64,000 bases of DNA from Lachnospiraceae bacterium (GCA_017479935.1 JAFVBO010000118.1:1-64000), one strand, 5' to 3'. Numbered from the stretch's first letter, positions 1 to 8,967 are shown. Made by a program: numbers and translations. The notes: generated from the sequence alone by a model not told the origin.

Positions 1-1
1 A

Positions 2-62
2 TGTGACACAGGCCCGTCCCCTGTCACTTCTAGGCCCGTCCCCTGTCACTCTTTGTCACTCT
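2..62. repeat. GTGACAGGGGACGGG-family repeat, two partial copies
   Basis: Two tandem copies of the unit that, read on the minus strand, is GTGACAGGGGACGGGCCT. The first copy is a full unit closed by TGTGACAC; the second is shortened. The same unit recurs near 20.1, 21.9, 46.1 and 52.3 kb, always between genes. It follows the stop codon of the minus-strand permease. It may be cut by the window edge. Confidence 0.8.
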
Positions 63-67
63 TGAAT

Positions 68-1234
68 CTAGGAAAGCGGCATCCCCCCGCGGCTAATCAA
101 ATACCCGGGGATCACAACAAACAGGAAAAACGCCCAGCTGATCAGCGTGAAGACCTTGATGAAGGAGAGCCCGTTCTTCGGGTACTCGCGCACGTAGATC
201 CGGTAGTTGATGACGGAGGCCAGGGAGCCGATCAGGGAGCAGAGGCCGGCGGAATCCAGACCGTACAGGAGCGCGCCGATGTTTTCGGAGAACGGATACA
301 GCACGATGGCGGCCGGCACGTTGGAAATCAGCTGGCTGACAAGGATGCTGACGGCGTATTCCCGGCCGGTGACCATCTGCTTTAAGAAAGCGGCGATGCT
401 CTCGTTGGCGGCGATGGACGAGGAGAAGATGAAAAAGCACAGGAACGTAAGGAGCAGCACGTAGTCTGTTTTCTTTAGAATGCCGCGGTCAAACACAAGC
501 AGCACCGCGGATACCAGGACTACCACCCAGATCCAGAGGGAGGTGCGGCTGACAATCATCCAGATCACGACGGCAAACAGTGCCAGATACATGTAGCGCT
601 TCCAGACGGTGCCTTGATTGTCCCCGGCTGTGAAGGCGGTTTCGGAGATGACCATCTGTCCCTTCAGGTTTTTCCGGTGAAGGAAGAGAATGAAGGCGAT
701 CAGAAGAACCGCGGACAGAATCCAGATCGGGAACATGAAGCGGATGAACTGCCAGGCGGTTACATTTGAGCGGCTGAAGATGAACAGGTTTTGCGGGCTC
801 CCGAAAGGGGTGAGCAGGGAGCCGCGCACCGCCGCGATGTTTTCAAACGTCAGAAGCGGCAGGATAAACCGTTCTTCCTTTCCGGCCCGAAACAAAAGGA
901 TCGTCAGCGGCACGAAGATAATCAGCGAGACATCGTTCGTGACAAACATGGAGCTGAAGAAGACCGAGAAGACCAGAAAGAGAGACAGCCCCACAAGGGA
1001 GCCCAGGCTGCCGGCCAGCTTTAAAAACGGCAGAAACACGTTCTCCTGCTTGAAGCCTTCCAGAATGGAGAGCATCAAAAAGAGCGTGCCAAGCGTTCGC
1101 CAGTCGATATCGGCCAGAAGGCGGGCGGAAGGCGGCGTGATAAACAGGGCCACGATGGCCGCCAGCAAGGATACGGTGAGCATGGGCTCCTTTTTCAGCA
1201 CAGGAAGACATTTTTCCGAGAGAGCATGAAGCAT
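68..1234 (-). CDS. SLC13/ArsB-type (ion transporter superfamily) membrane permease
   Basis: A 388-residue, very hydrophobic protein with about ten membrane segments. It resembles the ArsB/NhaD/CitM/SLC13 ion-transporter superfamily. Seen: a central stretch with FVTNDVSLIIFVPL, like the TND loop of ArsB/SLC13 carriers, and GSLLTPFGSPQNLFIF, like their GS..TP.G..QN substrate loop. Family members move anions such as arsenite, sulfate, citrate or dicarboxylates, usually coupled to Na+ or H+. No arsR or arsC neighbour supports arsenite, and the substrate cannot be read from the sequence. It is shorter than the usual 420-450 residues but has a plausible start and stop. It is transcribed away from the DUF6054/serine dehydratase genes, and a 13-bp inverted repeat lies in the shared upstream region. 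Confidence 0.75.
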   Translation of the reverse strand: MLHALSEKCLPVLKKEPMLTVSLLAAIVALFITPPSARLLADIDWRTLGTLFLMLSILEGFKQENVFLPFLKLAGSLGSLVGLSLFLVFSVFFSSMFVTNDVSLIIFVPLTILLFRAGKEERFILPLLTFENIAAVRGSLLTPFGSPQNLFIFSRSNVTAWQFIRFMFPIWILSAVLLIAFILFLHRKNLKGQMVISETAFTAGDNQGTVWKRYMYLALFAVVIWMIVSRTSLWIWVVVLVSAVLLVFDRGILKKTDYVLLLTFLCFFIFSSSIAANESIAAFLKQMVTGREYAVSILVSQLISNVPAAIVLYPFSENIGALLYGLDSAGLCSLIGSLASVINYRIYVREYPKNGLSFIKVFTLISWAFFLFVVIPGYLISRGGMPLS

Positions 1235-1282
1235 AAAGAGTACCTCGATTTTTCTGATATGTTCAGAGTAGTTTTTTTATCA

Positions 1283-1322
1283 TACCACACTTTTTGATGG
1301 ATTAGAAACAAAAAGTGTGGTA
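1283..1322. promoter_or_regulatory. Perfect 13-bp inverted repeat in a divergent intergenic region
   Basis: TACCACACTTTTT at 1283-1295 is repeated as its exact reverse complement at 1310-1322, with a 14-nt spacer. It lies 49 bp from the permease start (minus) and 52 bp from the DUF6054 start (plus). That placement suits an operator acting on both promoters. The A/T-flanked hairpin could instead be a terminator or attenuator, but no gene ends here, so an operator is preferred. Confidence 0.45.
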
Positions 1323-1373
1323 CGATGAAAAAAACTTCGCGGCACGATTATGCAGAACAGGAGGTATGCGAAT

Positions 1374-1709
1374 ATGTCAAGCCTGAATCGTATCGTACAA
1401 GGAAATTTTAACACGGTGGTAAAGGAAGTGGAGAATGGCATCATGAACAGCAGTCTGTCTGCCTCGTTTGAAGACGATTACAATACGATGGTGGGCGGTA
1501 AGCAGGTGGCGCTTCGTGTGTTTGAGCGTTATACCATGATGGGTGGAAACCGGCTGACGATGAGTGTTCTGTTTACCGAGAGAGAAAGAGATTCCGTGGA
1601 AATCTATGCTGTCACAAGCGGGGGCGGAGGCGGTCTCGTGAAAATCATCAACTGGGGTGAGGACAGTTTCTTAGGGACGCTGGAACGTGTTTTGAATGAT
1701 CTTTTCTAG
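1374..1709 (+). CDS. DUF6054 family protein
   Basis: A 111-residue cytoplasmic protein with no signal peptide or membrane segment. The pattern of an N-terminal FNTVVKEVENGI, a central VFERYTMMGGNRLTMSV and a C-terminal TSGGGGGL followed by a conserved E-F-L tail matches small clostridial proteins annotated DUF6054, whose function is unknown. I start it at the second ATG because AGGAGG lies at 1359-1364, nine bases upstream; the ATG at 1350 has no ribosome site. It ends 12 bp before sdaAB and is probably co-transcribed with the serine dehydratase genes. A role linked to amino-acid use would be inference from position only. Confidence 0.7.
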   Translation: MSSLNRIVQGNFNTVVKEVENGIMNSSLSASFEDDYNTMVGGKQVALRVFERYTMMGGNRLTMSVLFTERERDSVEIYAVTSGGGGGLVKIINWGEDSFLGTLERVLNDLF

Positions 1710-1721
1710 GAGGAGAAACCC

Positions 1722-2390
1722 ATGAACATATTTGACATTCTGGGCCCCGTGATGATCGGGCCGTCGTCCTCGCACACGGCGGGGGCCGTCCGGATCGGAA
1801 GAGTTGCCAATAAACTGATGAATGGAATAGATCCGGAGCGGGTGGAAATCATCTTGTCCGGTTCGTTTGCGGAGACGTACCGCGGGCATGGGACGGACCG
1901 CGCACTCCTCGCGGGGGTCATGGGATACCGCACGTTCTCGCCGGAAATCCGGGATGCGTTTGACATCGCCGCGGCAAGACACATTGACTACGAATTCAGG
2001 AAGGAAAATATCAAAGGCGCCCATCCCAACACGGCGCAGATCTGGTTTCGCATGAAGGATGGCACAGAGGGAATGGTGCAGGGCGCAAGCGTGGGCGGGG
2101 GCAACATCCTGGTGAATAAGATCAACGGGATGGATGTGGCTTTCACGGGGGACAACAACACAGTGCTTGTCATGCACAAGGATACGCCCGGTGTGATCGC
2201 CGCCGTTACCAACCTGATCCACTGGAATTATCAGGATCTCAACATCGCCAACTTCCACCTGTCCCGGGAGAAAAAGGGCGGCAACGCGATCATGGCCATC
2301 GAGGTGGACACCGTGCCGCCGGAGAAACTGATTGACGAGCTGAAGGGCCTGGAGCATGTGATCAATGCAATGCTGATTCGAAGAGTCTGA
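1722..2390 (+). CDS. sdaAB: L-serine dehydratase, iron-sulfur-dependent, beta subunit
   Basis: Small subunit of the two-part [4Fe-4S] L-serine ammonia-lyase, which converts serine to pyruvate and ammonia in the cytoplasm. Seen: the N-terminal motif IGPSSSHTAG that defines this subunit, then the serine dehydratase beta fold, and a C-terminal ACT-like domain (about residues 148-222, beginning NTVLVMHKDTPGVIAAV). The 222 residues match the usual length of the split clostridial enzyme. A GGAGGAG site precedes the ATG. The gene lies 18 bp before sdaAA and forms one unit with it and the following ABC transporter, so the operon probably imports and degrades serine or a related amino acid. Confidence 0.95.
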   Translation: MNIFDILGPVMIGPSSSHTAGAVRIGRVANKLMNGIDPERVEIILSGSFAETYRGHGTDRALLAGVMGYRTFSPEIRDAFDIAAARHIDYEFRKENIKGAHPNTAQIWFRMKDGTEGMVQGASVGGGNILVNKINGMDVAFTGDNNTVLVMHKDTPGVIAAVTNLIHWNYQDLNIANFHLSREKKGGNAIMAIEVDTVPPEKLIDELKGLEHVINAMLIRRV

Positions 2391-2408
2391 TGAACGCGAG
2401 GAAAGAAT

Positions 2409-3299
2409 ATGCTGAGTTATGAATCAATCGAGGAACTGGTTGCCGCGGCGACAGAGGCCGGATGCTCCATCAGCGAGCTGGTTTTGAAGGACCAGGCCGC
2501 GGAAATGGAAAGCACGGAGCTGGAAATCTATGAAAAGATGGAACTGGATTATGAGGTGATGAAGAATTCCGTGCGCATGGGGCAGGACAAGAACCAGCGC
2601 TCCATGTCGGGCCTGACAGGCGGGGAAGGATACAAGATGCGCGCATACGCCACGGAAAACGGGGGACTTTGTGGGTCGTTCCTATCCGGCGCGATCGCGA
2701 GGGCGCTTGCCGTGGCTGGCTGCAACGCCTCCATGGGGCGGATTGTGGCGGCGCCGACGGCGGGGAGCTGCGGAATCCTGCCAGGGTGCCTGATTTCCCT
2801 GGAGGAAGAGCGGGGCATCGATCCGAAAAAAATCGTGATGTCGATGTTTACCGCCGGCGCTTTCGGAATGGTGACCGCGTTCCGTTCCAGCATTGCCGGG
2901 GCCTCCGGCGGCTGCCAGGCGGAGTGCGGTACGGCTTCCGCGATGGCGGCAGCCGCGCTGACCGAGGTGATGGGAGGGACGCCTAAGCAGTGCGCGGACG
3001 CATTTTCCATCGCGATGGGAAATCAGTTGGGTCTGGTCTGCGATCCGGTCGCCGGGCTCGTGGAGATCCCTTGTATCAAGCGAAACGTTTCCGGACTGGT
3101 GATCGCGTTCTCCAGCGCGGATATGGTTCTGGCCGGAATTTTCTCGGAGATCCCGGCGGATGAGTGCTTAGATGCCATGCGGGAAGTGGGCGATGCCATG
3201 CCGGCTGCCTTAAAGGAAACCGCGTGCGGAGGCTTTGCGACAACGCCGACGGGCGAGAGACTGAAGAAACAGGTGTTTGGGGAGAGGAAAGAAGATTGA
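2409..3299 (+). CDS. sdaAA: L-serine dehydratase, iron-sulfur-dependent, alpha subunit
   Basis: Large subunit (296 residues) of the [4Fe-4S] serine dehydratase, carrying the cluster and active site. Seen: glycine-rich segments AAPTAGSCGILPG, SGGCQAECGTASAM and LVCDPVAGLVEIPC, whose conserved cysteines are the expected cluster ligands, and the SMSGLTGGEG segment near residue 60. Length and composition are normal. Its TGA stop overlaps the TTG start of the following transporter gene (TTGA), indicating translational coupling between serine catabolism and uptake. Confidence 0.95.
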   Translation: MLSYESIEELVAAATEAGCSISELVLKDQAAEMESTELEIYEKMELDYEVMKNSVRMGQDKNQRSMSGLTGGEGYKMRAYATENGGLCGSFLSGAIARALAVAGCNASMGRIVAAPTAGSCGILPGCLISLEEERGIDPKKIVMSMFTAGAFGMVTAFRSSIAGASGGCQAECGTASAMAAAALTEVMGGTPKQCADAFSIAMGNQLGLVCDPVAGLVEIPCIKRNVSGLVIAFSSADMVLAGIFSEIPADECLDAMREVGDAMPAALKETACGGFATTPTGERLKKQVFGERKED

Positions 3300-4864
3300 A
3301 AACGGAAAGAACAAGAAGGGTATCCTGGAAGCTGATCGGGATGGTTCTGCTGCTGATCCTTTGTATGCTGCCGGGGCAGATTCTGGTGGCGGCAGAGGAA
3401 CAATCCACTGCCCAGACTAAGATACCGGAATATACCAGCTTTTCCGATCTGAAAGGAAAAACGGTTTCCATGCTCACGGGGGCTCCGTTTGAGGAGCTGG
3501 TGCGAAGTAAGGAGCCGGAGGTTGGCGCCTTTACGTACTTTAACAACATGTCGGATATTATTCTGGCGTTAAAGAGCGGGAAGACGGATGCCTGCCTGAA
3601 CAACAATGCCATCGCGGAGCTGGCCGCGAACCGGGATGATGCGATTGTGCTGTTCCCGGAAGCGCTGCAGGAGGGGGTTTTTGGCTTTGCCTTTGCCAAG
3701 GGGGATGAAAGCCGCAAAGACTGGCAGGCAGCCTATGATACCATCTCCGAGGAGACGAAAAAGGAACTTTGGGAAAAATGGACGGGATCGGATGACGCCA
3801 AAAAGGTCTTGCCGAAGCAGGACTGGCCGGGGACGAACGGAACCGTGCGGGTGGCGGCCTGTGATACCTTGGAGCCCATGAGCTACGCGGGAGCAGGCGG
3901 AGAAATCAAGGGCTTTGATATCGAGATGATCCTTACGATGGCAAAGAAACTGGACGTTCATGTTGAGTTTGTCGGCATGGAGTTCTCCGCCATTTTAGCC
4001 TACGTGCAGTCGGGCAAGGCGCTTTTTGGCGCGGGGTCGATCATCGCGACAGCCGAGCGGAAGGAAGCGATGGATTTCATCGATTACTATCCGGCTTCGT
4101 TTGTCCTTGTGGTGCGGGCTGTGAAGGGCCAGGTTCAAAAAGAAGCGTTCTGGGATTCCGTGAAAAAAAGTTTTGAGAAGACATTTATCCAGGAGGAGCG
4201 CTGGAAGATGTTCCTCCAAGGGATTGGCACAACGCTCCTCATTACGGTGCTGTCAATTCTTTTGGGAACCGCACTGGGCTTTGGCGTCTTTCTGCTGTGC
4301 AGAGGCGGAAATCCGCTGGCCAATGGCCTGACAAGACTATGCCTGTGGCTGGTGCAGGGAATGCCCATGGTCGTGCTTTTGATGATCCTGTATTATCTGG
4401 TGTTTGCCTCTGTGGCGATCGGAGGGGTCACGGTGGCTGTGGTCGGCTTTTCACTGACCTTTGGTGCGGCGGTATTCGGCCTTCTGAAGATGGGCGTGGA
4501 TACCGTCGACAAGGGACAGTACGAAGCGGCGTACGCGTTAGGCCATTCGGACAGGCATACATTCTTTCGCATCATTCTCCCGCAGGCAACCCCCCGTGTG
4601 CTTCCTGCCTATCAGGGAGAGATCACATCGCTGATCAAGGCGACGGCCATCGTGGGATACATCGCCGTGCAGGATCTGACTAAGATTGGTGACCTGGTGC
4701 GAAGCCGCACGCTGGAGGCCTTTTTCCCGCTGATCGCGATTACGGTGATCTACTTTGTCCTGGAAAGCCTGTTTGCCCTTCTGATGAAGCAGATCATGAT
4801 CCGGACGGATCCGAAGAAGCGAAGCCGGGAGGAGATTATGAGAGGGGTGAAAGTCCATGAGTAA
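3296..4864 (+). CDS. Amino-acid ABC transporter, substrate-binding protein fused to permease
   Basis: A 522-residue fusion. Residues 1-33 are a signal or anchor segment. Two periplasmic-binding (SBP_bac_3-like) segments follow: a shortened one at about 40-170 (SDLKGKTVSMLTG) and a fuller one at about 180-280 (VRVAACDTLEPMSY, FDIEMILTMAKKLDV). A HisM/GlnP-type permease fills about 300-515, with an EAA loop near EAAYALGHSDRHTFFRIILP. Such fusions are known among clostridial polar amino-acid importers. I start it at TTG 3296, overlapping the sdaAA stop, because GGGGAGAGGAAAG lies just upstream and the signal peptide begins there; the longer reading frame runs inside sdaAA. The ATPase follows after 60 bp. 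Serine is the likeliest substrate by context, but this is not shown. Confidence 0.88.
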   Translation: MKTERTRRVSWKLIGMVLLLILCMLPGQILVAAEEQSTAQTKIPEYTSFSDLKGKTVSMLTGAPFEELVRSKEPEVGAFTYFNNMSDIILALKSGKTDACLNNNAIAELAANRDDAIVLFPEALQEGVFGFAFAKGDESRKDWQAAYDTISEETKKELWEKWTGSDDAKKVLPKQDWPGTNGTVRVAACDTLEPMSYAGAGGEIKGFDIEMILTMAKKLDVHVEFVGMEFSAILAYVQSGKALFGAGSIIATAERKEAMDFIDYYPASFVLVVRAVKGQVQKEAFWDSVKKSFEKTFIQEERWKMFLQGIGTTLLITVLSILLGTALGFGVFLLCRGGNPLANGLTRLCLWLVQGMPMVVLLMILYYLVFASVAIGGVTVAVVGFSLTFGAAVFGLLKMGVDTVDKGQYEAAYALGHSDRHTFFRIILPQATPRVLPAYQGEITSLIKATAIVGYIAVQDLTKIGDLVRSRTLEAFFPLIAITVIYFVLESLFALLMKQIMIRTDPKKRSREEIMRGVKVHE

Positions 4865-4924
4865 AGTAAATTATAGTGAAAACAAACGTATGGACGAAAC
4901 GTCTCTTAAAAGGGGAAGAAGGGC

Positions 4925-6016
4925 ATGATTAAGATTGAACACTTACAGAAAAAGTATGAGGGGACGACCCCGTTAAAAGATGTGAGCGTGGAGATTCATG
5001 ACGGCGATGTCATCTCTGTGATCGGCCCATCGGGTACCGGAAAGAGCACACTCCTTCGCTGCATCAACCTGCTGGAAAAACCCACGGCGGGACGCATCTG
5101 GGTGGACGGCGAGGAAATTACCGGCAGAAAAAAACCGGCGCTTGCCGTGCGGCGGAAAATGGGGATGGTATTTCAGTCGTTCAATCTCTTCGGGCATATG
5201 ACGGTGATCGAAAACATTATGCTGTCTCCGATGGATCTTCTAGGGCAGAGCAAACAGGCGGCGTACGAGGAGGGCATGCGTCTTCTTCGGATGGTGGGAC
5301 TGGCTGAAAAGGCGTTTGCTTACCCGGACGAGCTGTCCGGCGGACAGAAGCAGCGCGTGGCCATCGCCCGTGCTCTTGCCATGGATCCGGATATTATTTT
5401 GTTTGACGAGCCGACGAGCGCCTTAGACCCCACCATGGTGGGCGAGGTGCAGACGGTTATACGGGAGCTGGCCAAGACGGGCAAGACCATGATGATCGTG
5501 ACCCATGAGATGCGTTTTGCGAAGGCGATCAGCAACCGCGTGTTTTTCATGGACGAGGGCGGCATTTACGAAGACGGGACGCCGGAACAGGTTTTTGAAC
5601 ATCCCATAAAGGAAAAAACCCGGCGGTTCATCCAAAGGCTGAAGGTGATGGAACTGGAAATTCATAGCGCCGATTACGATTTTGTAGGGATGGAAAACAA
5701 AATCGCCGGATACTGCGAGAAGAACCGCATTTCGCCCAAGGTAGCCGGGCGGGTACAGCTCATCTTTGAGGAGCTGGTGCAGCAGATATTGATTTCACGC
5801 CTTTCTACGCCGGATATCCGCGTCATGATTGAGTATTCGGAAGAGAAGGGGAGAGTTACGTTCACCGCAAGGTACAACGGAGAGCCTTTTGACGCCATAC
5901 TGGAGGGGGATACGCTGTCGGCGGACATCTTAAAGAGCGCCGTGGAAGAGAAAGAGTACCGCTATCTGGAGGAAGAGGAGTGTCCGAACGAGCTGAAGCT
6001 GAAGGTTAAAGATTAA
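4925..6016 (+). CDS. Polar amino-acid ABC transporter ATPase with RsbW/GHKL-like C-terminal extension
   Basis: Residues 1-240 are a standard GlnQ-type ATPase: Walker A GPSGTGKST, Q-loop VFQSFNLFG, signature LSGGQKQR, Walker B ILFDEPTSALD and switch histidine in VTHE. It powers the permease fusion encoded just upstream. The protein is 363 residues instead of about 245. The extra 120 residues (LIFEELVQQILIS, then VMIEYSEEKGRVTFTARYNGEPFD) look like the ATP-binding domain of RsbW-type anti-sigma kinases. However, the N-box asparagine is replaced (EELVQQ) and no DxGxG loop is visible, so it is probably a degenerate regulatory domain. The last 30 residues recur almost unchanged in the broken ATPase at 8.7-8.97 kb. 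A strong terminator follows. Confidence 0.88.
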   Translation: MIKIEHLQKKYEGTTPLKDVSVEIHDGDVISVIGPSGTGKSTLLRCINLLEKPTAGRIWVDGEEITGRKKPALAVRRKMGMVFQSFNLFGHMTVIENIMLSPMDLLGQSKQAAYEEGMRLLRMVGLAEKAFAYPDELSGGQKQRVAIARALAMDPDIILFDEPTSALDPTMVGEVQTVIRELAKTGKTMMIVTHEMRFAKAISNRVFFMDEGGIYEDGTPEQVFEHPIKEKTRRFIQRLKVMELEIHSADYDFVGMENKIAGYCEKNRISPKVAGRVQLIFEELVQQILISRLSTPDIRVMIEYSEEKGRVTFTARYNGEPFDAILEGDTLSADILKSAVEEKEYRYLEEEECPNELKLKVKD

Positions 6017-6026
6017 AAAACGATAC

Positions 6027-6058
6027 GAAAAGCCCGTCTGGCGACAGACGGGCTTTTC
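6027..6058. terminator. Intrinsic terminator, copy 1 of a triplicated hairpin
   Basis: GAAAAGCCCGTCTG pairs perfectly with CAGACGGGCTTTTC across a GCGA tetraloop. It ends the serine dehydratase/ABC operon and, with A and T tracts on both sides, could work in both directions. Nearly the same hairpin recurs at 8968-9011 and 10684-10710. Confidence 0.85.
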
Positions 6059-6130
6059 ACATCCAATCACAACCTATGAGAATACGGGGTGGCCATGGGG
6101 AAGCCACCACGACATATACTTAAAAAACAC

Positions 6131-6658
6131 CTACTGATAGTCATACCCTTGAGCCAGAAGCTCTAAAAGCGTATCATCGTGGCCAATGGCCAGATAGGAG
6201 GGCAGATCCAGGATCATGGTTGCTTCGCGATCTGTGGTGAAAGGTTCCCACACCGGCAAACCTTCGGCGGAGGGCACGCCGTCCCTGGCAAAGGAAGCCC
6301 AGGCGCTGCTGACGATTTTCGTGAGCTCCTGATTGCCTGCGTGAGCAAACACATAGGGAATTTCTACGCCGTGGAAGGATCCGGCTACTAAAACCTCATG
6401 TGTAAATACATAGGCATAGACGGGCGTCCCACCCTGGGCCGCTTTGTGCCGCATGATTTTCAGAAGCGGCCGGCGAAGCAGGGTGTCGGTGTTTCCCGCG
6501 CCGGATACGGCTTCATTGGGATAGGCTTCCGAAAATGCCTGCCGGATTTCCTCGGTTACCTCGTGGGTTTGTCCGCCCATGATGGCCCATTCATTCAGAT
6601 TGCTTCCGATCAGGAGAGGAACGTCAAATCCGGCTTCCGCGAAGGAATCTTCCGTCAT
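6131..6658 (-). pseudogene. C-terminal fragment of a type-B carboxylesterase
   Basis: About 175 residues resembling the last third of para-nitrobenzyl esterase/carboxylesterase B (full length about 500). Seen: FDVPLLIGSNLNEWA, a family hallmark, and FHGVEIPYVFAHAGN, which holds the catalytic histidine region. The nucleophile-serine half is missing. On the minus strand the fragment begins abruptly at about 6658, exactly where plus-strand GH3 sequence begins, so the junction cuts both genes. The stop at 6131 looks natural. Non-functional remnant; first member of the 6-10.7 kb graveyard. Confidence 0.75.
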
Positions 6659-6659
6659 G

Positions 6660-8575
6660 AATTTCGCCGTGAACAATGGAAGCGGAAACAGTTACCTGGT
6701 AAACGGTACCGAGCAGGACGCGCATTTTGTCGACTATGAAGAAGGCATTTACGTAGGATACCGCTACTATGAAACCCGCGGGGCCATGGATGAGGCGTGG
6801 TATGAAGAGCAGGTGGTGTATCCCTTTGGCTACGGGTTAAGCTATACAAGCTTTGACTGGAAACTGGCCGATGTGTCAGCTTTAGAGGGAAAGGCCATCG
6901 ATGGCAATCAGACGTATGAAATTTCGGTGACGGTTACCAATACCGGCGATGTGGCCGGCAAGGATGTCGTAGAACTGTACGGGCACGCGCCTTATACGGA
7001 GGGCGGCATCGAAAAATCGGAGGTGGTGCTGGTCGGCTTTGCCAAGACAAAGCTGTTGGCACCGGGCGAAAGTGAAACGCTGACGCTGTCCTTCCATCCG
7101 TACTATCTGGCATCGTATGATGACGAGTGCAGGAAGACAGAAAAAGGCGGCTTTGTCCTGGAGGCAGGGGAAGGCTACGCGCTGTACGTGGCAAAGAATG
7201 CCCATGACCGTTCGATGGCAATTCCTTTTCAGGTAGAGAAGGACCAGGTCTTTACAGAGGCGGCAAAAGATGGCTATCAGGTGGAAAACCGCTTTGAAGA
7301 GGTGGGGGATCATATTGAAACTTATCTGTCCCGCGCTGATTTTGCGGGAACCTTCCCTCAGACGCCCACCGAAGACGACCGCACGGTGGAAGCCGGCTTC
7401 ATGGATCTCCTGACGATGGAAGCATACATCGGAAGCGGCAGCAGCCTGGATGTGGACAAGCCGTGGTATGCGGAGCGCAAGCCTCGCCAGAAGCGGAAGG
7501 AAATGACCTACGAGAATACAGAATACAAGCTGTATGATCTGATCGGAAAGGACTACGACGATCCGCTGTGGGATAAGCTGCTGAATCAGCTGACATATGA
7601 ACAGATTGGCTACCTGATCGGAACCGGAAACTTTAACACGGCGGAAATCGCCAATATCGACAAGCCCAAGACCACGGATCCGGATGGCCCTGCCGGGTTT
7701 ACGAATTTCATGACCGTGATTGGAGGAACCGCCACGGTTTATGACACCTGCTTCTACGCCAGTGAATGCGTGATCGCGGCAACCTGGAATACGGAACTGG
7801 TCTGCAAGATGGGCGAAGCCATCGGTAACGAAGCGCTGATCGGAAACGAGCGGGGAGACGGCCGTGTCTACAGCGGCTGGTATGCACCCGCAGTCAACAT
7901 TCACCGGACTCCTTTCTCCGGCCGTAACTGGGAGTACTATTCGGAAGACGGTTTCCTGGCGGGCCGCATGGCTGCCAGCGTCATTGAGGGGGCCAGCGAG
8001 AAGGGCGTTTATACGTATGTGAAGCATTTTGCGGTAAACGATCAGGAAACCAACCGGGATACGAACGGCCTGATCACCTGGCTGAGCGAGCAGAGCCTCC
8101 GGAAATCTACCTGCGGCCGTTTGAGATGGCTGTGAAAGAGGGAAATACCCACGCCATGATGTCCTCCTTCAACCGCATCGGCACTGTGTGGGCCGGCGGA
8201 TGCTATGAGCTTCTGACGGATGTGCTTCGGAATGAGTGGGGCTTTACCGGCATGGTGATCACGGACTACAATACCAATAAGTATATGTATGCGGATCAGA
8301 TGATCCGGGCCGGCGGTGATCTGAATCTGATGCAGGATAAACAGCCGTCCCAGACCGGTGATATCGTGACTGCCTCGCACCGCAGCGCGCTTCGCCGCGC
8401 CGCCAAGAACATTCTGTACACGGTAGCCAACAGTAACGCCATGAACGGAATGGGAGAAGGCATTCAGTATCGATATGCCATGCCTTATTGGAAGATGATT
8501 CTTTTTGGCGTGGATGCGATGGCAGTGTTGCTGCTCATCTTATGGGGATCTCATATCCGAAAGAAAGCAGCATAA
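6660..8575 (+). pseudogene. Reversed-order GH3 beta-glucosidase, N-terminally truncated and frameshifted
   Basis: Homologous to the three intact reversed-order GH3 enzymes downstream. Seen in order: the end of the alpha/beta domain (EEGIYVGYRYYETR, FGYGLSYTSF), an FnIII-like domain (VTNTGDVAGKDVVELY), the TIM-barrel domain (DPDGPAGF, INIHRTPFSGRNWEYYSEDG with one residue varying, VKHFAVNDQETNR), the nucleophile region GMVITDYNTN, and a C-terminal membrane helix. The first roughly 300 residues are absent; sequence starts at the esterase junction. At about 8100 the phase slips: LSEQSLRKSTCG should read LREIYLRPFEM, explained by losing one G from CTCCGGGAAATC. A second frame (8126-8575) then carries the rest. 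A terminator follows at 8631. Confidence 0.85.
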
Positions 8576-8630
8576 TCCGAAATGACGTATCTTGCTGTCC
8601 ATCCGTAAGAAAAACAGAGTAACCCTATAG

Positions 8631-8664
8631 AGCCGGAAAATCACACTTGATTTTCCGGCTTCTT
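8631..8664 (+). terminator. Intrinsic terminator of the broken GH3 gene
   Basis: AGCCGGAAAATCA at 8631-8643 pairs perfectly with TGATTTTCCGGCT at 8648-8660 over a CACT loop and is followed by TCTTTT. The next remnant (ABC ATPase) starts directly after this T tract with no promoter. Confidence 0.8.
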
Positions 8665-8967
8665 TTGTGCGATGAGCCGACGAGCGCCTTGGATTCCGCT
8701 TCCGGCCGGGATATTCTGGTGCTGCTGGAGCGGATCAACCAAAGCTATGGGACGACGATCCTTCTGGTGCCCCACAACACGGCCATCCGGCGGATGGCGC
8801 ACAAGGTTCTGACCATCCGGGACGGGAAGATTGTGGATGAACAGGAAAATGCGGCGCCTGTTTCCGCGGCGGACATACTAAAGAGCGCCATGGAAGAAAA
8901 GACGTATCGGTATCGGGAAGGAGAAGCGTGTCCCAATGAGCTGCAGATCAAGGTCAGGCAGGGATAG
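8665..8967 (+). pseudogene. ABC ATPase C-terminal fragment with chimeric tail
   Basis: About 100 residues starting in mid-domain at the Walker B/D-loop (CDEPTSALDSASGRD), then VPHNTAIRRMAHKV, typical of LolD/MacB-type exporter ATPases. The Walker A and signature regions are missing. The last 30 residues (ADILKSAMEEKTYRY, CPNELQIKV) match the end of the amino-acid ATPase extension at 5.93-6.02 kb, so the fragment joins one ATPase class to the tail of another. It has no ribosome site or natural start and is almost certainly not translated usefully. Confidence 0.78.

Noticed and set aside
690-1229. Plus-strand open frame opposite the permease
   Set aside because: Shadow of the membrane protein gene; composition rich in Arg/Ser with no start signal.
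3164-3295. N-terminal extension of the binding-protein/permease fusion
   Set aside because: It lies wholly inside sdaAA in another frame and lacks signal-peptide character; TTG 3296 has the ribosome site.
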